64,000 nucleotides of DNA from Paenibacillus sp. NEAU-GSW1 (GTDB lineage: Bacteria > Bacillota > Bacilli > Paenibacillales > Paenibacillaceae). How positions within the stretch are numbered: the first letter of the stretch is position 1; each line of letters begins with the position of its first letter. Below the pieces are notes generated by a model. The model did not search any database, had not been told where the DNA came from, and saw only the letters and a list, made by a program, of their open reading frames with translations. Of the stretch, positions 54,613 through 62,822 are shown one piece after another. A program made the translations under genes and the position numbers. The stretch lies in contig NZ_WOVL01000007.1 of the NCBI RefSeq assembly GCF_009737085.1, positions 62,001 through 126,000 of the forward strand, written 5' to 3'.

Positions 54613-54798
54613 ATGGAATCTGCTATTCCAATTTTAGAAGGCGCGGTTCCTGCTTGTGTTTTCGAAGAGGGGCAAGCGTTAGCGATCGAATTGGATGGCG
54701 AGCTGATATCCAGATTATCGGATGCTTTTGAGGAGCATCAGTATATGCTTTCTCTTACCAATCCAGGAATGACTCTCAGAGCAAATCCTTACGAATAA
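54613..54798 (+). CDS. small hypothetical protein (61 aa)
   Basis: The ATG at 54613 follows AAAGGA and gives an acidic 61-residue protein (MESAIPILEGAVPACVFEEG at its start). The frame is open from 54583. No family is recognised. It lies 16 bases before the McrB-like gene and may be coupled to it, or may be a remnant of a deleted gene together with the preceding frame. Confidence 0.45.
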   Translation: MESAIPILEGAVPACVFEEGQALAIELDGELISRLSDAFEEHQYMLSLTNPGMTLRANPYE

Positions 54799-54814
54799 AT
54801 AATCGGAGGCCAAC

Positions 54815-57064
54815 ATGAACATCCATCAAATAGAAGAAGCTTTGTCTATTCCCGATACGTCGATACGTTGCCAACGCGTGCTTGATGAAGTCCAGCCAAT
54901 CCTTCGCCAGATCATGGATACGTTTAAGAGTCAATACGCCAACCATGCGCCAGAACTGCTGAATTATCATGTTCATACCTACGAAGTGACGCTGCGCACG
55001 ACGATGCACGATGCCCGGAACCCCAAATATGCGGACAGCAAGCGGAATTCCGATATTGGCAAAAAGGCGTTTATTGAATTGATCGACAAAAGCCAGTCTC
55101 CATCGGAGTTCTCTACACTGATGCTGTCGCTGAACGGCATGGATCGAAAGTTCAAAATCACGCAATCCGACAACTTCTATCCCTATTGGGAAGCAGTCCG
55201 TACACAAAGCAATGCGAAGCAGTTCGCCCAAGTACTTGAATCGCTGCCTGAGAACGTACAAGTGTATATCAGCGACAAAGAAGATACTCCGATTAAAAGA
55301 TCCGAGTTAATCCCTTATCTTCAAACGTGTATCAAAGAAAAACGGAAACCTTGGATCTTATTCGGAACTCAAATCGATTTCGAGCGGATTCCGCACACAG
55401 CAGAGTTAGTTGAGATCATTTGGAATACATGGAATGAGCTAGCGCCGCTTCGTCAGTTCAGAAGAGCCGAGGCCGCTAGCCAAGCGCACTCACTTAGGAT
55501 TTTTGAACGATTCAATGCTCATCAAGAAGAGTTCTCGATTACATTATTCGGAAAATCCTATGATGTGAAGTTTGAGGCCACAGCACAGGTAAAGGCCAAC
55601 CAGTGGAAGCAGGAGTTTGGGCTTTACGAGAAAGGCCAGTTGCTTGTACAAGGGAATTTTGACCAATATATCCGGGATCCGGGCGAAGTCATCGGAATCC
55701 GACTCAATCATGCGAACGGCGTACTATTTTCTCAGTTGCGTATGCTTCGGGAAGACGGGCAATCGCAATGGAAAATTACGAAAAGCTTCAAGACGCGAGG
55801 GAATGACAATTCAGTCGATCAGAACAAAGCATATTTAAACAAAGCCATGGAGGAATTAAAGAATCATCAGGTTACGACAGAAGGCAATGCATTCCATGTC
55901 GGAACCTGGGACAATGACAAGCAGCAGTTCGTTGAACCGATTGCACAGGTCAAGAAGACGATGATTACGGCAGCGGCGATTTTCACGGATTGTTTAGGGT
56001 ACTTTCATTTTCCTAAAGAAGCGGTTCCTGCCGAGACGCCGTCTCAAGAAGGAGCGGACGAGAGTTTCGAATTATTCGAACACGACTTTAATCTGTCCTC
56101 CATCCTGTCCAACGTACAGGAAAGCCCGTTCACCTACGCAGATGCGATCATTCGAGATTTTCATTTAAATCTGGTCAGTCTGGAGGACAAGCACTTTGTC
56201 ATCTTGAACGGCATTTCTGGAACAGGCAAAACAAGACTGTGTCTGCTTTATGCAAACGCTGTATATGGCCAAACGCATGATGCGTATAATCCGTATTTGA
56301 AGGTAATTCCTGTTCGTCCCGATTGGACGGATTCGACATCATTGTTCGGCTACTATAGCGCGCTGGAAAAAAGGTATGTGCGGACGCAGTTCCTGAACGC
56401 CGTGCTGCAAGCAATTCAGGAAGGCAAGCCTATGTTCGTCGTACTTGATGAAATGAACCTGGCACGTGTCGAATATTACTTAAGCGACTATTTAAGCGCG
56501 ATCGAATCGAGGCAGCCAATACGTCTACATACGGAGAGCCATGTTACGGATGTACCACAAGAACTGCAAATCCCTCATAATCTCTATGTGATTGGCACGA
56601 TTAACGTTGACGAGACGACGCACAGCATCTCGGATAAGGTGTTGGACAGAGCCTTCGTGATGACATTGTCTGATGTCGATCTGGATCAGTTCTGGAATGC
56701 GGCGGAGTCTAAGTATAAGATCGCCTTGCAGGAAGAATGGAAAATGCTGCAGACACTTCATGTAAAGCTAAGCCGGTATGAGCTTCATTTCGGCTACCGG
56801 ACGATGAATGAGATGCTCCGCAAGCTGTACGCCAATGAGGAACTAGACTCGGATATTCGCATGGAGAAGAAGGAAGCGGTCGATCGCGTGATTGCCGAGA
56901 AAGTGCTACCCAAGATTCGCGGGGATGAGCGAATTGATGCTTTGCTCACCGACTTGATCGATTGGGCAGCCGCGTTATTCGGTGACGGATCGGAGTCGCT
57001 CTATCACTTGCTGCGCATGAAAGGAGAACTGGATCGATATGGCGCTACCCAGTTCTGGAGATAA
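54815..57064 (+). CDS. McrB-like AAA+ GTPase/ATPase
   Basis: A 749-residue protein. The N-terminal 430 residues are likely the target-recognition part; no known fold is apparent, and it is not a recognisable EVE or B3-type domain. The AAA+ domain has Walker A GISGTGKTR (about 466-474), Walker B FVVLDEMNLARVEYYLSD (about 540-557) and the sensor region GTINVDETTHSISDKVLDRA, all typical of McrB. It overlaps the McrC-like gene by 26 bases. Together they form a type IV-like restriction system against modified or foreign DNA. Confidence 0.88.
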   Translation: MNIHQIEEALSIPDTSIRCQRVLDEVQPILRQIMDTFKSQYANHAPELLNYHVHTYEVTLRTTMHDARNPKYADSKRNSDIGKKAFIELIDKSQSPSEFSTLMLSLNGMDRKFKITQSDNFYPYWEAVRTQSNAKQFAQVLESLPENVQVYISDKEDTPIKRSELIPYLQTCIKEKRKPWILFGTQIDFERIPHTAELVEIIWNTWNELAPLRQFRRAEAASQAHSLRIFERFNAHQEEFSITLFGKSYDVKFEATAQVKANQWKQEFGLYEKGQLLVQGNFDQYIRDPGEVIGIRLNHANGVLFSQLRMLREDGQSQWKITKSFKTRGNDNSVDQNKAYLNKAMEELKNHQVTTEGNAFHVGTWDNDKQQFVEPIAQVKKTMITAAAIFTDCLGYFHFPKEAVPAETPSQEGADESFELFEHDFNLSSILSNVQESPFTYADAIIRDFHLNLVSLEDKHFVILNGISGTGKTRLCLLYANAVYGQTHDAYNPYLKVIPVRPDWTDSTSLFGYYSALEKRYVRTQFLNAVLQAIQEGKPMFVVLDEMNLARVEYYLSDYLSAIESRQPIRLHTESHVTDVPQELQIPHNLYVIGTINVDETTHSISDKVLDRAFVMTLSDVDLDQFWNAAESKYKIALQEEWKMLQTLHVKLSRYELHFGYRTMNEMLRKLYANEELDSDIRMEKKEAVDRVIAEKVLPKIRGDERIDALLTDLIDWAAALFGDGSESLYHLLRMKGELDRYGATQFWR

Positions 57065-58541
57065 TCCCGAATTCTACTGCTCGGACACGGGGATATGGAC
57101 TCCGATTGATCAAATGCTATTTGAGGAAGCACGAATATATCGCTGGAGAACGTCGTACCGGGAGCCATTTCAATTTTTTGCGCTTGGCATGCCGATCTCA
57201 ATGGTGCGAACGGTAACAGGCTGGGAAGGCGAATGGACGGCGCCTTTCCAGTCTGGCTTGCTGACTTTCACAATTGAACAAGCTGAACGAATAACCCTTG
57301 AGACGTACTTGTTTCCCGACAAGCGGAAAATAACCGAAGCAGGCTACACGCAAATGATAGCGGATATTCTCGCGGAAGCGGCGGCTTGTTTTCAGCATTG
57401 CGGGGCTTATCTGAAGTTCGATAGCAAAGGTTTCGCTCGAAAAACCTCTTTGGCGCAGTGGGATTATATCGATCGTTCCTTTTATCGGCTGCAGCAATGG
57501 TTTCGAGACATTCAAGCCAGACCGCTTCGCAGGCTGACCACGAACGATCAATGGATTCGCAGAGAAAACGTGAAGCATGTGACGCCGGCGCTACTTGCTT
57601 GGTCGGAACGACATCCAGGCAACGGAATGAGTCGAGAAATTCCCGTTCCCGAGCTCGTATGGTCTGGTGTGCGCGAGGACACGTACAGCGTATATGAGAA
57701 CCAAGTGTTGCTTCGGCAACTGCGCGAGCTGCAGCATCTTCTGCGTGAGTACCAGAGCATATCCTTGGATGCGATACGATCCAAAGCCGGTTATTATCTT
57801 GATCGTGTGAACGGGTGGCTTCGCTCTTCTTTTCTGCAGCAGCTACAGCCTCACGCCGGCTCGGTCGTCGTATCCCAAGTGTTTCGCAAACATCCAATTT
57901 ATCGTAATTGGTTTTCTTGGTTTCAGCAGCTCTATCAATTTAATGAGTACTCGATCGGTCTTCAAAGCTCGATTCCCTTAAAAGACACGTATCATCTTTA
58001 TGGAATATGGGTCTTTATGCAACTGGTCAAGATACTGCGGGAAAACGGCTCATTGCTCAATTCTTCCGATCTCTTTACCCTTGAGCAGAATGGTCTAGTC
58101 TTGAATTTATCCGAGACAAAAGAGAGCCGGATTAAGCTGGTTGGCGGCGCCACTCTTGCTTACCAACGAAGGTTCAAACCGTCAACGCTTGATTTCGTCA
58201 CGTATACGCATGATATGATCCCGGATATCGTTCTTGAGGTCGAGGGGAAATTGTATATTTTTGATCCTAAGTACCGCATCGATCGCAATCTACCGATGGC
58301 GCTAGGAGAAATGCATAAGTATCGGGACGGAATCGTGCGATCAACGGATGGCAGCAGGGCGGTGGAAGAGGTTTATATTATTACGCCTGCAGACGGCAAG
58401 GAGAATTCGATTCTGTTCGGCAACGATTATATGCAGAAGCATCGTATGGGGGTTTATACATTAAAGCCCGGTGAAGGGAATATGAAATTAGCGGTTAAGC
58501 TCATGGATATCATGAGAGGATCCATAGAGGTAATGATTTGA
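57039..58541 (+). CDS. McrC-like DUF2357 nuclease
   Basis: A 500-residue protein. The N-terminal and middle part resembles DUF2357, found in partners of McrB-like motors. The C-terminal PD-(D/E)XK nuclease is clear: PDIVLEVEGKLYIFDPKYR (about 394-412) supplies the Asp, Glu/Asp and Lys of the active site. Translation probably couples to the motor gene through the 26-base overlap. The HD hydrolase follows 21 bases later. Confidence 0.86.
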   Translation: MALPSSGDNPEFYCSDTGIWTPIDQMLFEEARIYRWRTSYREPFQFFALGMPISMVRTVTGWEGEWTAPFQSGLLTFTIEQAERITLETYLFPDKRKITEAGYTQMIADILAEAAACFQHCGAYLKFDSKGFARKTSLAQWDYIDRSFYRLQQWFRDIQARPLRRLTTNDQWIRRENVKHVTPALLAWSERHPGNGMSREIPVPELVWSGVREDTYSVYENQVLLRQLRELQHLLREYQSISLDAIRSKAGYYLDRVNGWLRSSFLQQLQPHAGSVVVSQVFRKHPIYRNWFSWFQQLYQFNEYSIGLQSSIPLKDTYHLYGIWVFMQLVKILRENGSLLNSSDLFTLEQNGLVLNLSETKESRIKLVGGATLAYQRRFKPSTLDFVTYTHDMIPDIVLEVEGKLYIFDPKYRIDRNLPMALGEMHKYRDGIVRSTDGSRAVEEVYIITPADGKENSILFGNDYMQKHRMGVYTLKPGEGNMKLAVKLMDIMRGSIEVMI

Positions 58542-58562
58542 AGCGGAGAGGAGTCAGTTAGA

Positions 58563-59498
58563 ATGGCCGATGTCGCAGATAAACATGGATTGAGCTGTCA
58601 TTCAATCATTGAAAAAGCGATCGAATTTGCCGCCTATGCACATCGAAATCAGGCGCGCAAAGGAACAGAAATTCCATATATCAGTCATCCGTATGCAGTC
58701 GGAATGATTTTGCTGAAAGCGGGTTGTAACGAAGAAGTTGTAGCTGCCGGAATCCTGCATGATACGCTTGAGGATACCGAGACGACCAATGAACAATTGC
58801 TTGCGCTGTTCGGCCACGTTGTTCTTGAAATTGTCCAGGGGTGCTCTGAACCCGACAAAGGAGCCACTTGGGAGGAGAGGAAACAGCACACGCTGGAGGG
58901 TCTGAAAACGTCCAATCTGGCCATTCGTCAGGTGTCTTGCGCAGATAAGCTGCACAATATCCGCTCAATCAGACGGGATTTGGAGCAGTATGGTGAAGAT
59001 ACGTGGAAGCGATTCAAACGGGGACGTGAGAGCCAGCAATGGTATTATACTGGGCTAATTGAAAGTCTTGGATACGCATCGCGATTTCCGCTCTTAGATG
59101 AGTTGCAAGATGAGATAGAACAAGTTTTCGGAGCCATGTTGACGCAACCGGAGTGGAGAAAATTTCGAAGGAGTCAGAAGTTTATTGATCTGGCTTTTGA
59201 AACTGCGTATGGCAACCTGTCTGATATTGAAGAGCGGCAGCCGAAGTTTGTCAAGCTAGGAGCATGGGATCTTATACAGCATATCCACGAACGAGCTTAT
59301 CCGCTAAATCCGGATTATCAGGACGATTTCGATAGGCTGATAACTTATTTACAAGAACGGGGCATTGAGTTTGAATTTAACAGTGAAGGCCCTGCTATTC
59401 TTGTAGGCTTCTGCACCGTACTCATGCGTGCATTAAACATGTATCCTCACGAGGTTTTTCATCATTTCAAGCGTGGGATGAAACGCGGGATCTTATAA
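58563..59498 (+). CDS. RelA/SpoT-type HD hydrolase (possible small alarmone hydrolase)
   Basis: Residues 15-175 form the HD domain of the RelA/SpoT hydrolase type: YAHRNQARKGTEIPYISHP (His27, His42), ILHDTLEDTETT (His66, Asp67, Glu70, Asp71) and SCADKLHNIRS (Asp128), the full metal and substrate set. No synthetase or TGS domain follows; residues 180-311 are unrecognised. By family it could hydrolyse (p)ppGpp or a related nucleotide. Its tight linkage to the McrBC-like pair and its terminator suggest one operon. Confidence 0.82.
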   Translation: MADVADKHGLSCHSIIEKAIEFAAYAHRNQARKGTEIPYISHPYAVGMILLKAGCNEEVVAAGILHDTLEDTETTNEQLLALFGHVVLEIVQGCSEPDKGATWEERKQHTLEGLKTSNLAIRQVSCADKLHNIRSIRRDLEQYGEDTWKRFKRGRESQQWYYTGLIESLGYASRFPLLDELQDEIEQVFGAMLTQPEWRKFRRSQKFIDLAFETAYGNLSDIEERQPKFVKLGAWDLIQHIHERAYPLNPDYQDDFDRLITYLQERGIEFEFNSEGPAILVGFCTVLMRALNMYPHEVFHHFKRGMKRGIL

Positions 59499-59515
59499 AA
59501 GAAACTACACCATGG

Positions 59516-59546
59516 CGGACTTCAATGATATTGAAGTTCGTTTTTG
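59516..59546 (+). terminator. terminator after the HD hydrolase gene
   Basis: CGGACTTCAA pairs with TTGAAGTTCG (one G-T pair) around TGATA, followed by five T. Confidence 0.88.
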
Positions 59547-59550
59547 ATTA

Positions 59551-59585
59551 GGAACGAGCGTTCGGTGACAAGTAGAGGTCAAATG
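59551..59585 (+). promoter_or_regulatory. LexA/DinR-like dyad and shared promoter motif, copy 3
   Basis: GGAAC-GAGC-GTTCG (59551-59564), one base, TGACA (59566-59570), then TAGAGGTC. Its core GAACGAGCGTTCG matches the Gram-positive SOS box best of the three copies. It lies directly after a terminator and about 115 bases upstream of the frameshifted small gene. Confidence 0.62.
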
Positions 59586-59678
59586 GTTGTTTCATAATTA
59601 AGACTCGGAGGAAGATTTGATACTCAAATTCTAAATCATCAATATATATTATTATGCACTGTACAAGGGGATGCTGTT

Positions 59679-59887
59679 ATGCGGCTCAATAAACTGACAA
59701 GTTATGTTACAGCACATAATCCACATGCGGTCATGTTCTTCAAAAAGAAACAGGTCTTAAAGGCATCAGATAAATCAAAGGTGGTGGCGGGTGGTTTGAT
59801 TTCTCGCTTGTAGAGGAGGCATCGTTTTGGGTGGAAAATAACTATCCGCATTATGAATTTAAGAAATGTGGTAAGTGCAAGGCGTAA
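59679..59887 (+). pseudogene. frameshifted small cysteine-pair protein
   Basis: An ATG at 59679, with AAGGGG upstream, opens MRLNKLTSYVTAHNPHAVMF and stops after 44 codons. From about 59785 another frame reads GGGWFDFSLVEEASFWVENN and ends ...FKKCGKCKA at a TAA (59885-59887). The two fit as one protein of about 70 residues broken by a frameshift near GGTGGTGGCGGG. The CxxC at the end suggests metal binding. The family is not recognised. Confidence 0.5.
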
Positions 59888-59935
59888 ATATGACGAGCAG
59901 CAATAATGAAGAACTTCAGGGAGGTTCTAGCCGTG

Positions 59936-60046
59936 ATGAATAAAGATGATCTGCGTGTGTTCGTTTACGGTAGCTTGCGAAAGTACTGTTATTTAAAAAA
60001 CTTCAATACAAAGGGTATCGTAAACGTGGCATCTCTAAAGAGATAG
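59936..60046 (+). pseudogene. gamma-glutamylcyclotransferase-like N-terminal fragment
   Basis: MNKDDLRVFVYGSLRK is the start typical of gamma-glutamylcyclotransferase-fold proteins (YGSLR substrate loop), with GGGAGG upstream. After 36 codons it stops. A further piece in another frame (GYRKRGISKEIVSVVVHMPE, to about 60092) looks like the end of an unrelated gene. The interval 59888-60113 therefore appears to be fused debris. Confidence 0.5.
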
Positions 60047-60113
60047 TAAGCGTTGTCGTGCATATGCCCGAAAAGGCAACATTACGGAATTGAAAGGGGA
60101 GAGCCCAGATAAA

Positions 60114-61652
60114 ATGGATATTTCAGTTATGCGTCAAGTGCCTGAAGCCATCTATCTTTCTACGCTAGATACAAAATACTATCGTACAATTTTAAGATAT
60201 ATGTATGAGCAGCATCGTATTTTTAACAACGATGTTCTGCCAGTTGAAATCCTCACCTATCTTCAGCAATTCCCGGAGTTTGGGGATTACACCATGGAGA
60301 AGCTTGATGGCGATTTATCCGTCCTCGTAGGCAATAAAAATTTAATTTTAAATCAAGACAATACGGACGCTGCGACACTCGAAGAACTAATAAAAAACAG
60401 AAAAACGTATTCATTGACGGAGTATACAATCGAATTTGAAAAAACGCTTATATTCTTGGAAAAAAAGCTCAATCGAATTCGCGGGGGCTCCCTCGACAAA
60501 AATTTAACAGAACGTTTGTATAATGCGCTTATACAAGTAAATGGGTTTTCTGTTTCGGCGGATTTAGATACTAAAGATTTAGAGGACCTTTATGCAGCGT
60601 GGGATGAACTCTACGAACGCTTTACAAAGCTTGATAATGACGCTTCCGATTATTTAAATCACATCAGTGGCGATAAGCTCGACAGCAAAATGGAAACCGA
60701 CGCTTTTATTGTGTTTAAGAATCAATTCCGTTCCTATTTGACTGACTTCATTGTTGAACTCAACCGGAATTCTCCTTCCATTATTAATATTATCACGCGC
60801 ATCTCGGAGAAAAAGATAGAGTCGATTATTACACAGCTCATTCGCTTCAAGAAAAGCATCCCGACAACTGCGGTCGTTTCGGACCAAGAGTATACTGAGA
60901 CTTTTTTTGATGTTTGGACGGGCATCCGCAACTGGTTCATTGCAAATGGAAGCAAGCCAAGCAAAGCGTATTATTTAGAAGTTCGCACGCGAGATGCCAT
61001 CAGCAAAATGTCCAAGCTTGCTCATTTTCATGCGGAGCGGCAATTTGTTAAAAAGAGCCGCGTGACCGAATTTTTGCGACTGGCGGATATGGCTCACGCT
61101 TCAACGCTTGACGAAGCGCACAAAATTTTTTCTTATCTGTTTGGATTTGAAGGCATTCAGCATTTTAAACTCGCAAGAAAACCATCGGATAGAAATGACG
61201 GAACGGTTTGGGACTTTGAGCCCGACGAAGTAGATGTGACATACCGGGTGAGACCGACCGGCGAAACGCAATCGAAGCGAAATCTTAAGGTAACCAAAGT
61301 CACGCAAGAACAATTCGAAGAGCAGCGGTTAATGAAAGAACGACTGGCATACGAAGAAAGCGTGCTCTTAGAACTGGTCAGCCAGCCCTATCTCGTTATA
61401 AAAGAAATGGACATGGTCGAACCATTTGTACGCAGGGCACTTCTTGATTGGATTGATGCGGCTTTACTTAATGAAATCGGTTTTGGCGTCTACGAAGGTT
61501 CTACAGAGCTTGGCGTTAAATTTAAGCTCCACATTCTGGGCAAAGAAAACGTCGAAATGCGATGTACAGATGGTAACCTTTCGTTACCAGATTTTCAATT
61601 GACATTTACAGAGGTGAAAGTACGTGAAAAAGCCCTCACAGGAGTTTCTTGA
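60114..61652 (+). CDS. jetA: Wadjet type II JetA (DUF2397 / TIGR02677)
   Basis: The ATG at 60114 follows GAAAGGGGAGAG and gives 512 residues. The opening DTKYYRTILRYMYEQHRIFN, LPVEILTYLQ, NLILNQDNTDAATLEELIKN and YSLTEYTIEFEKTLIFLE pattern is that of DUF2397 proteins, the kleisin-like subunit of type II Wadjet SMC complexes that restrict circular plasmids. It overlaps jetB by 29 bases. The open frame begins upstream at a TTG (60090), but the ribosome site fits the ATG. Confidence 0.83.
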   Translation: MDISVMRQVPEAIYLSTLDTKYYRTILRYMYEQHRIFNNDVLPVEILTYLQQFPEFGDYTMEKLDGDLSVLVGNKNLILNQDNTDAATLEELIKNRKTYSLTEYTIEFEKTLIFLEKKLNRIRGGSLDKNLTERLYNALIQVNGFSVSADLDTKDLEDLYAAWDELYERFTKLDNDASDYLNHISGDKLDSKMETDAFIVFKNQFRSYLTDFIVELNRNSPSIINIITRISEKKIESIITQLIRFKKSIPTTAVVSDQEYTETFFDVWTGIRNWFIANGSKPSKAYYLEVRTRDAISKMSKLAHFHAERQFVKKSRVTEFLRLADMAHASTLDEAHKIFSYLFGFEGIQHFKLARKPSDRNDGTVWDFEPDEVDVTYRVRPTGETQSKRNLKVTKVTQEQFEEQRLMKERLAYEESVLLELVSQPYLVIKEMDMVEPFVRRALLDWIDAALLNEIGFGVYEGSTELGVKFKLHILGKENVEMRCTDGNLSLPDFQLTFTEVKVREKALTGVS

Positions 61653-62820
61653 GTGCATCCATCAACTGCTCGACAATTTTTGGATTGTACGTAAAGATAA
61701 TCCGGAATTGTTTTATGAAATAAAGAAAAACGAAGGCGCTTTACGCGATTATTTTAAAGATTATTTCCGCTTTAAGCTGGTCTTGGGTGCGGATTTCGCA
61801 AAGCTTGAAAAATTTCAAATTACACCGCAAGCGGCAAACGGTATCTCTGATTTCAGGGAAACAAAAGACTATGTCATGTTTTACTGTATACTTGCATTCC
61901 TCGATGGCAAAACGTCGAAGCAATTTACGCTATCTGATGTATGCCAAGCTGTTGTTTCTTATTATCCCCGAAGCGGGACGGATAGCAGTTTAGTGGATTC
62001 TTCTCCAACACTGACTTGGAAAGGCAACGATGGTTACCGCAATCGTTTATCGCTCGTTCGCGCTTTAAAAGAAACGGTTCGTCGATGCTTAATCGAAGTC
62101 GTCGATAAAAACATCGAAGATTTCCAAGACAAAGAAACCGGAGATGCTTTGCTTCGCTCTACCGGACTCGTGAAATATTTTATGCGCAACATCAATTTTG
62201 GGCTAGAAACAAAGATGACCCTTCACGATGTCATGTCGTTGCAAGAGATGCAAGAACGCGATCTGGGCATCGAAAGAAAACACGTCTTGTACCGTAAACT
62301 GTTTTTAGAACCTGCCCTGTACAAATACGAGGTGCCTCAAGCGGATTTTGAGTACCTTCAGCAATATGGGCGTTATCTTAATGAACACGCCGAAACCTAC
62401 TATGAAATGAACCTTGATGTTTTCGACGCCAGTGCCTTTTTGGTGAGAGATAGTGTCGGCACGTTCCGTAAATTTTTCCCCGCAAGTAATTCGGAAGCCA
62501 ATTTGGTTATCCAATTCGCCAGTTTGCTTCGGTTAAAAATCATAGATAATGACGATGCACTCGCAGAGCAAAAAGACGGAACTGTCGTTTTGACCCCTAC
62601 GGATTTGGATATGATGTGCCGGCACTTGGTTGGCGAGCACAGCCATACGTGGACAAGCAGCTTAAAAGGCATGAGCATTACCGAAATCAAAAATAGTATT
62701 GTAAATACACTAATGGATTGGAAATTAGCCGAAGTTACGAAGGATAGCGAACTCAAACTTTACGACGTTATCGGTCGTTTTTTTGAAAAATCGAAAGAAG
62801 AGAGCTCGAAGGGAGCTTAA
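61624..62820 (+). CDS. jetB: Wadjet type II JetB (DUF2398 / TIGR02678)
   Basis: A 398-residue protein from a GTG with GAGGTGAAAG just upstream. The layout matches the DUF2398 KITE-like subunit: FYEIKKNEGALRDYFKDYFR, FKLVLGADFAKLEK, a YVMFYCILAFLDG helix and C-terminal winged-helix-like elements. The KITE subunit bridges the JetA kleisin and JetC SMC arms. It ends 2 bases before jetC. Confidence 0.8.
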   Translation: MKKPSQEFLECIHQLLDNFWIVRKDNPELFYEIKKNEGALRDYFKDYFRFKLVLGADFAKLEKFQITPQAANGISDFRETKDYVMFYCILAFLDGKTSKQFTLSDVCQAVVSYYPRSGTDSSLVDSSPTLTWKGNDGYRNRLSLVRALKETVRRCLIEVVDKNIEDFQDKETGDALLRSTGLVKYFMRNINFGLETKMTLHDVMSLQEMQERDLGIERKHVLYRKLFLEPALYKYEVPQADFEYLQQYGRYLNEHAETYYEMNLDVFDASAFLVRDSVGTFRKFFPASNSEANLVIQFASLLRLKIIDNDDALAEQKDGTVVLTPTDLDMMCRHLVGEHSHTWTSSLKGMSITEIKNSIVNTLMDWKLAEVTKDSELKLYDVIGRFFEKSKEESSKGA

Positions 62821-62822
62821 CT

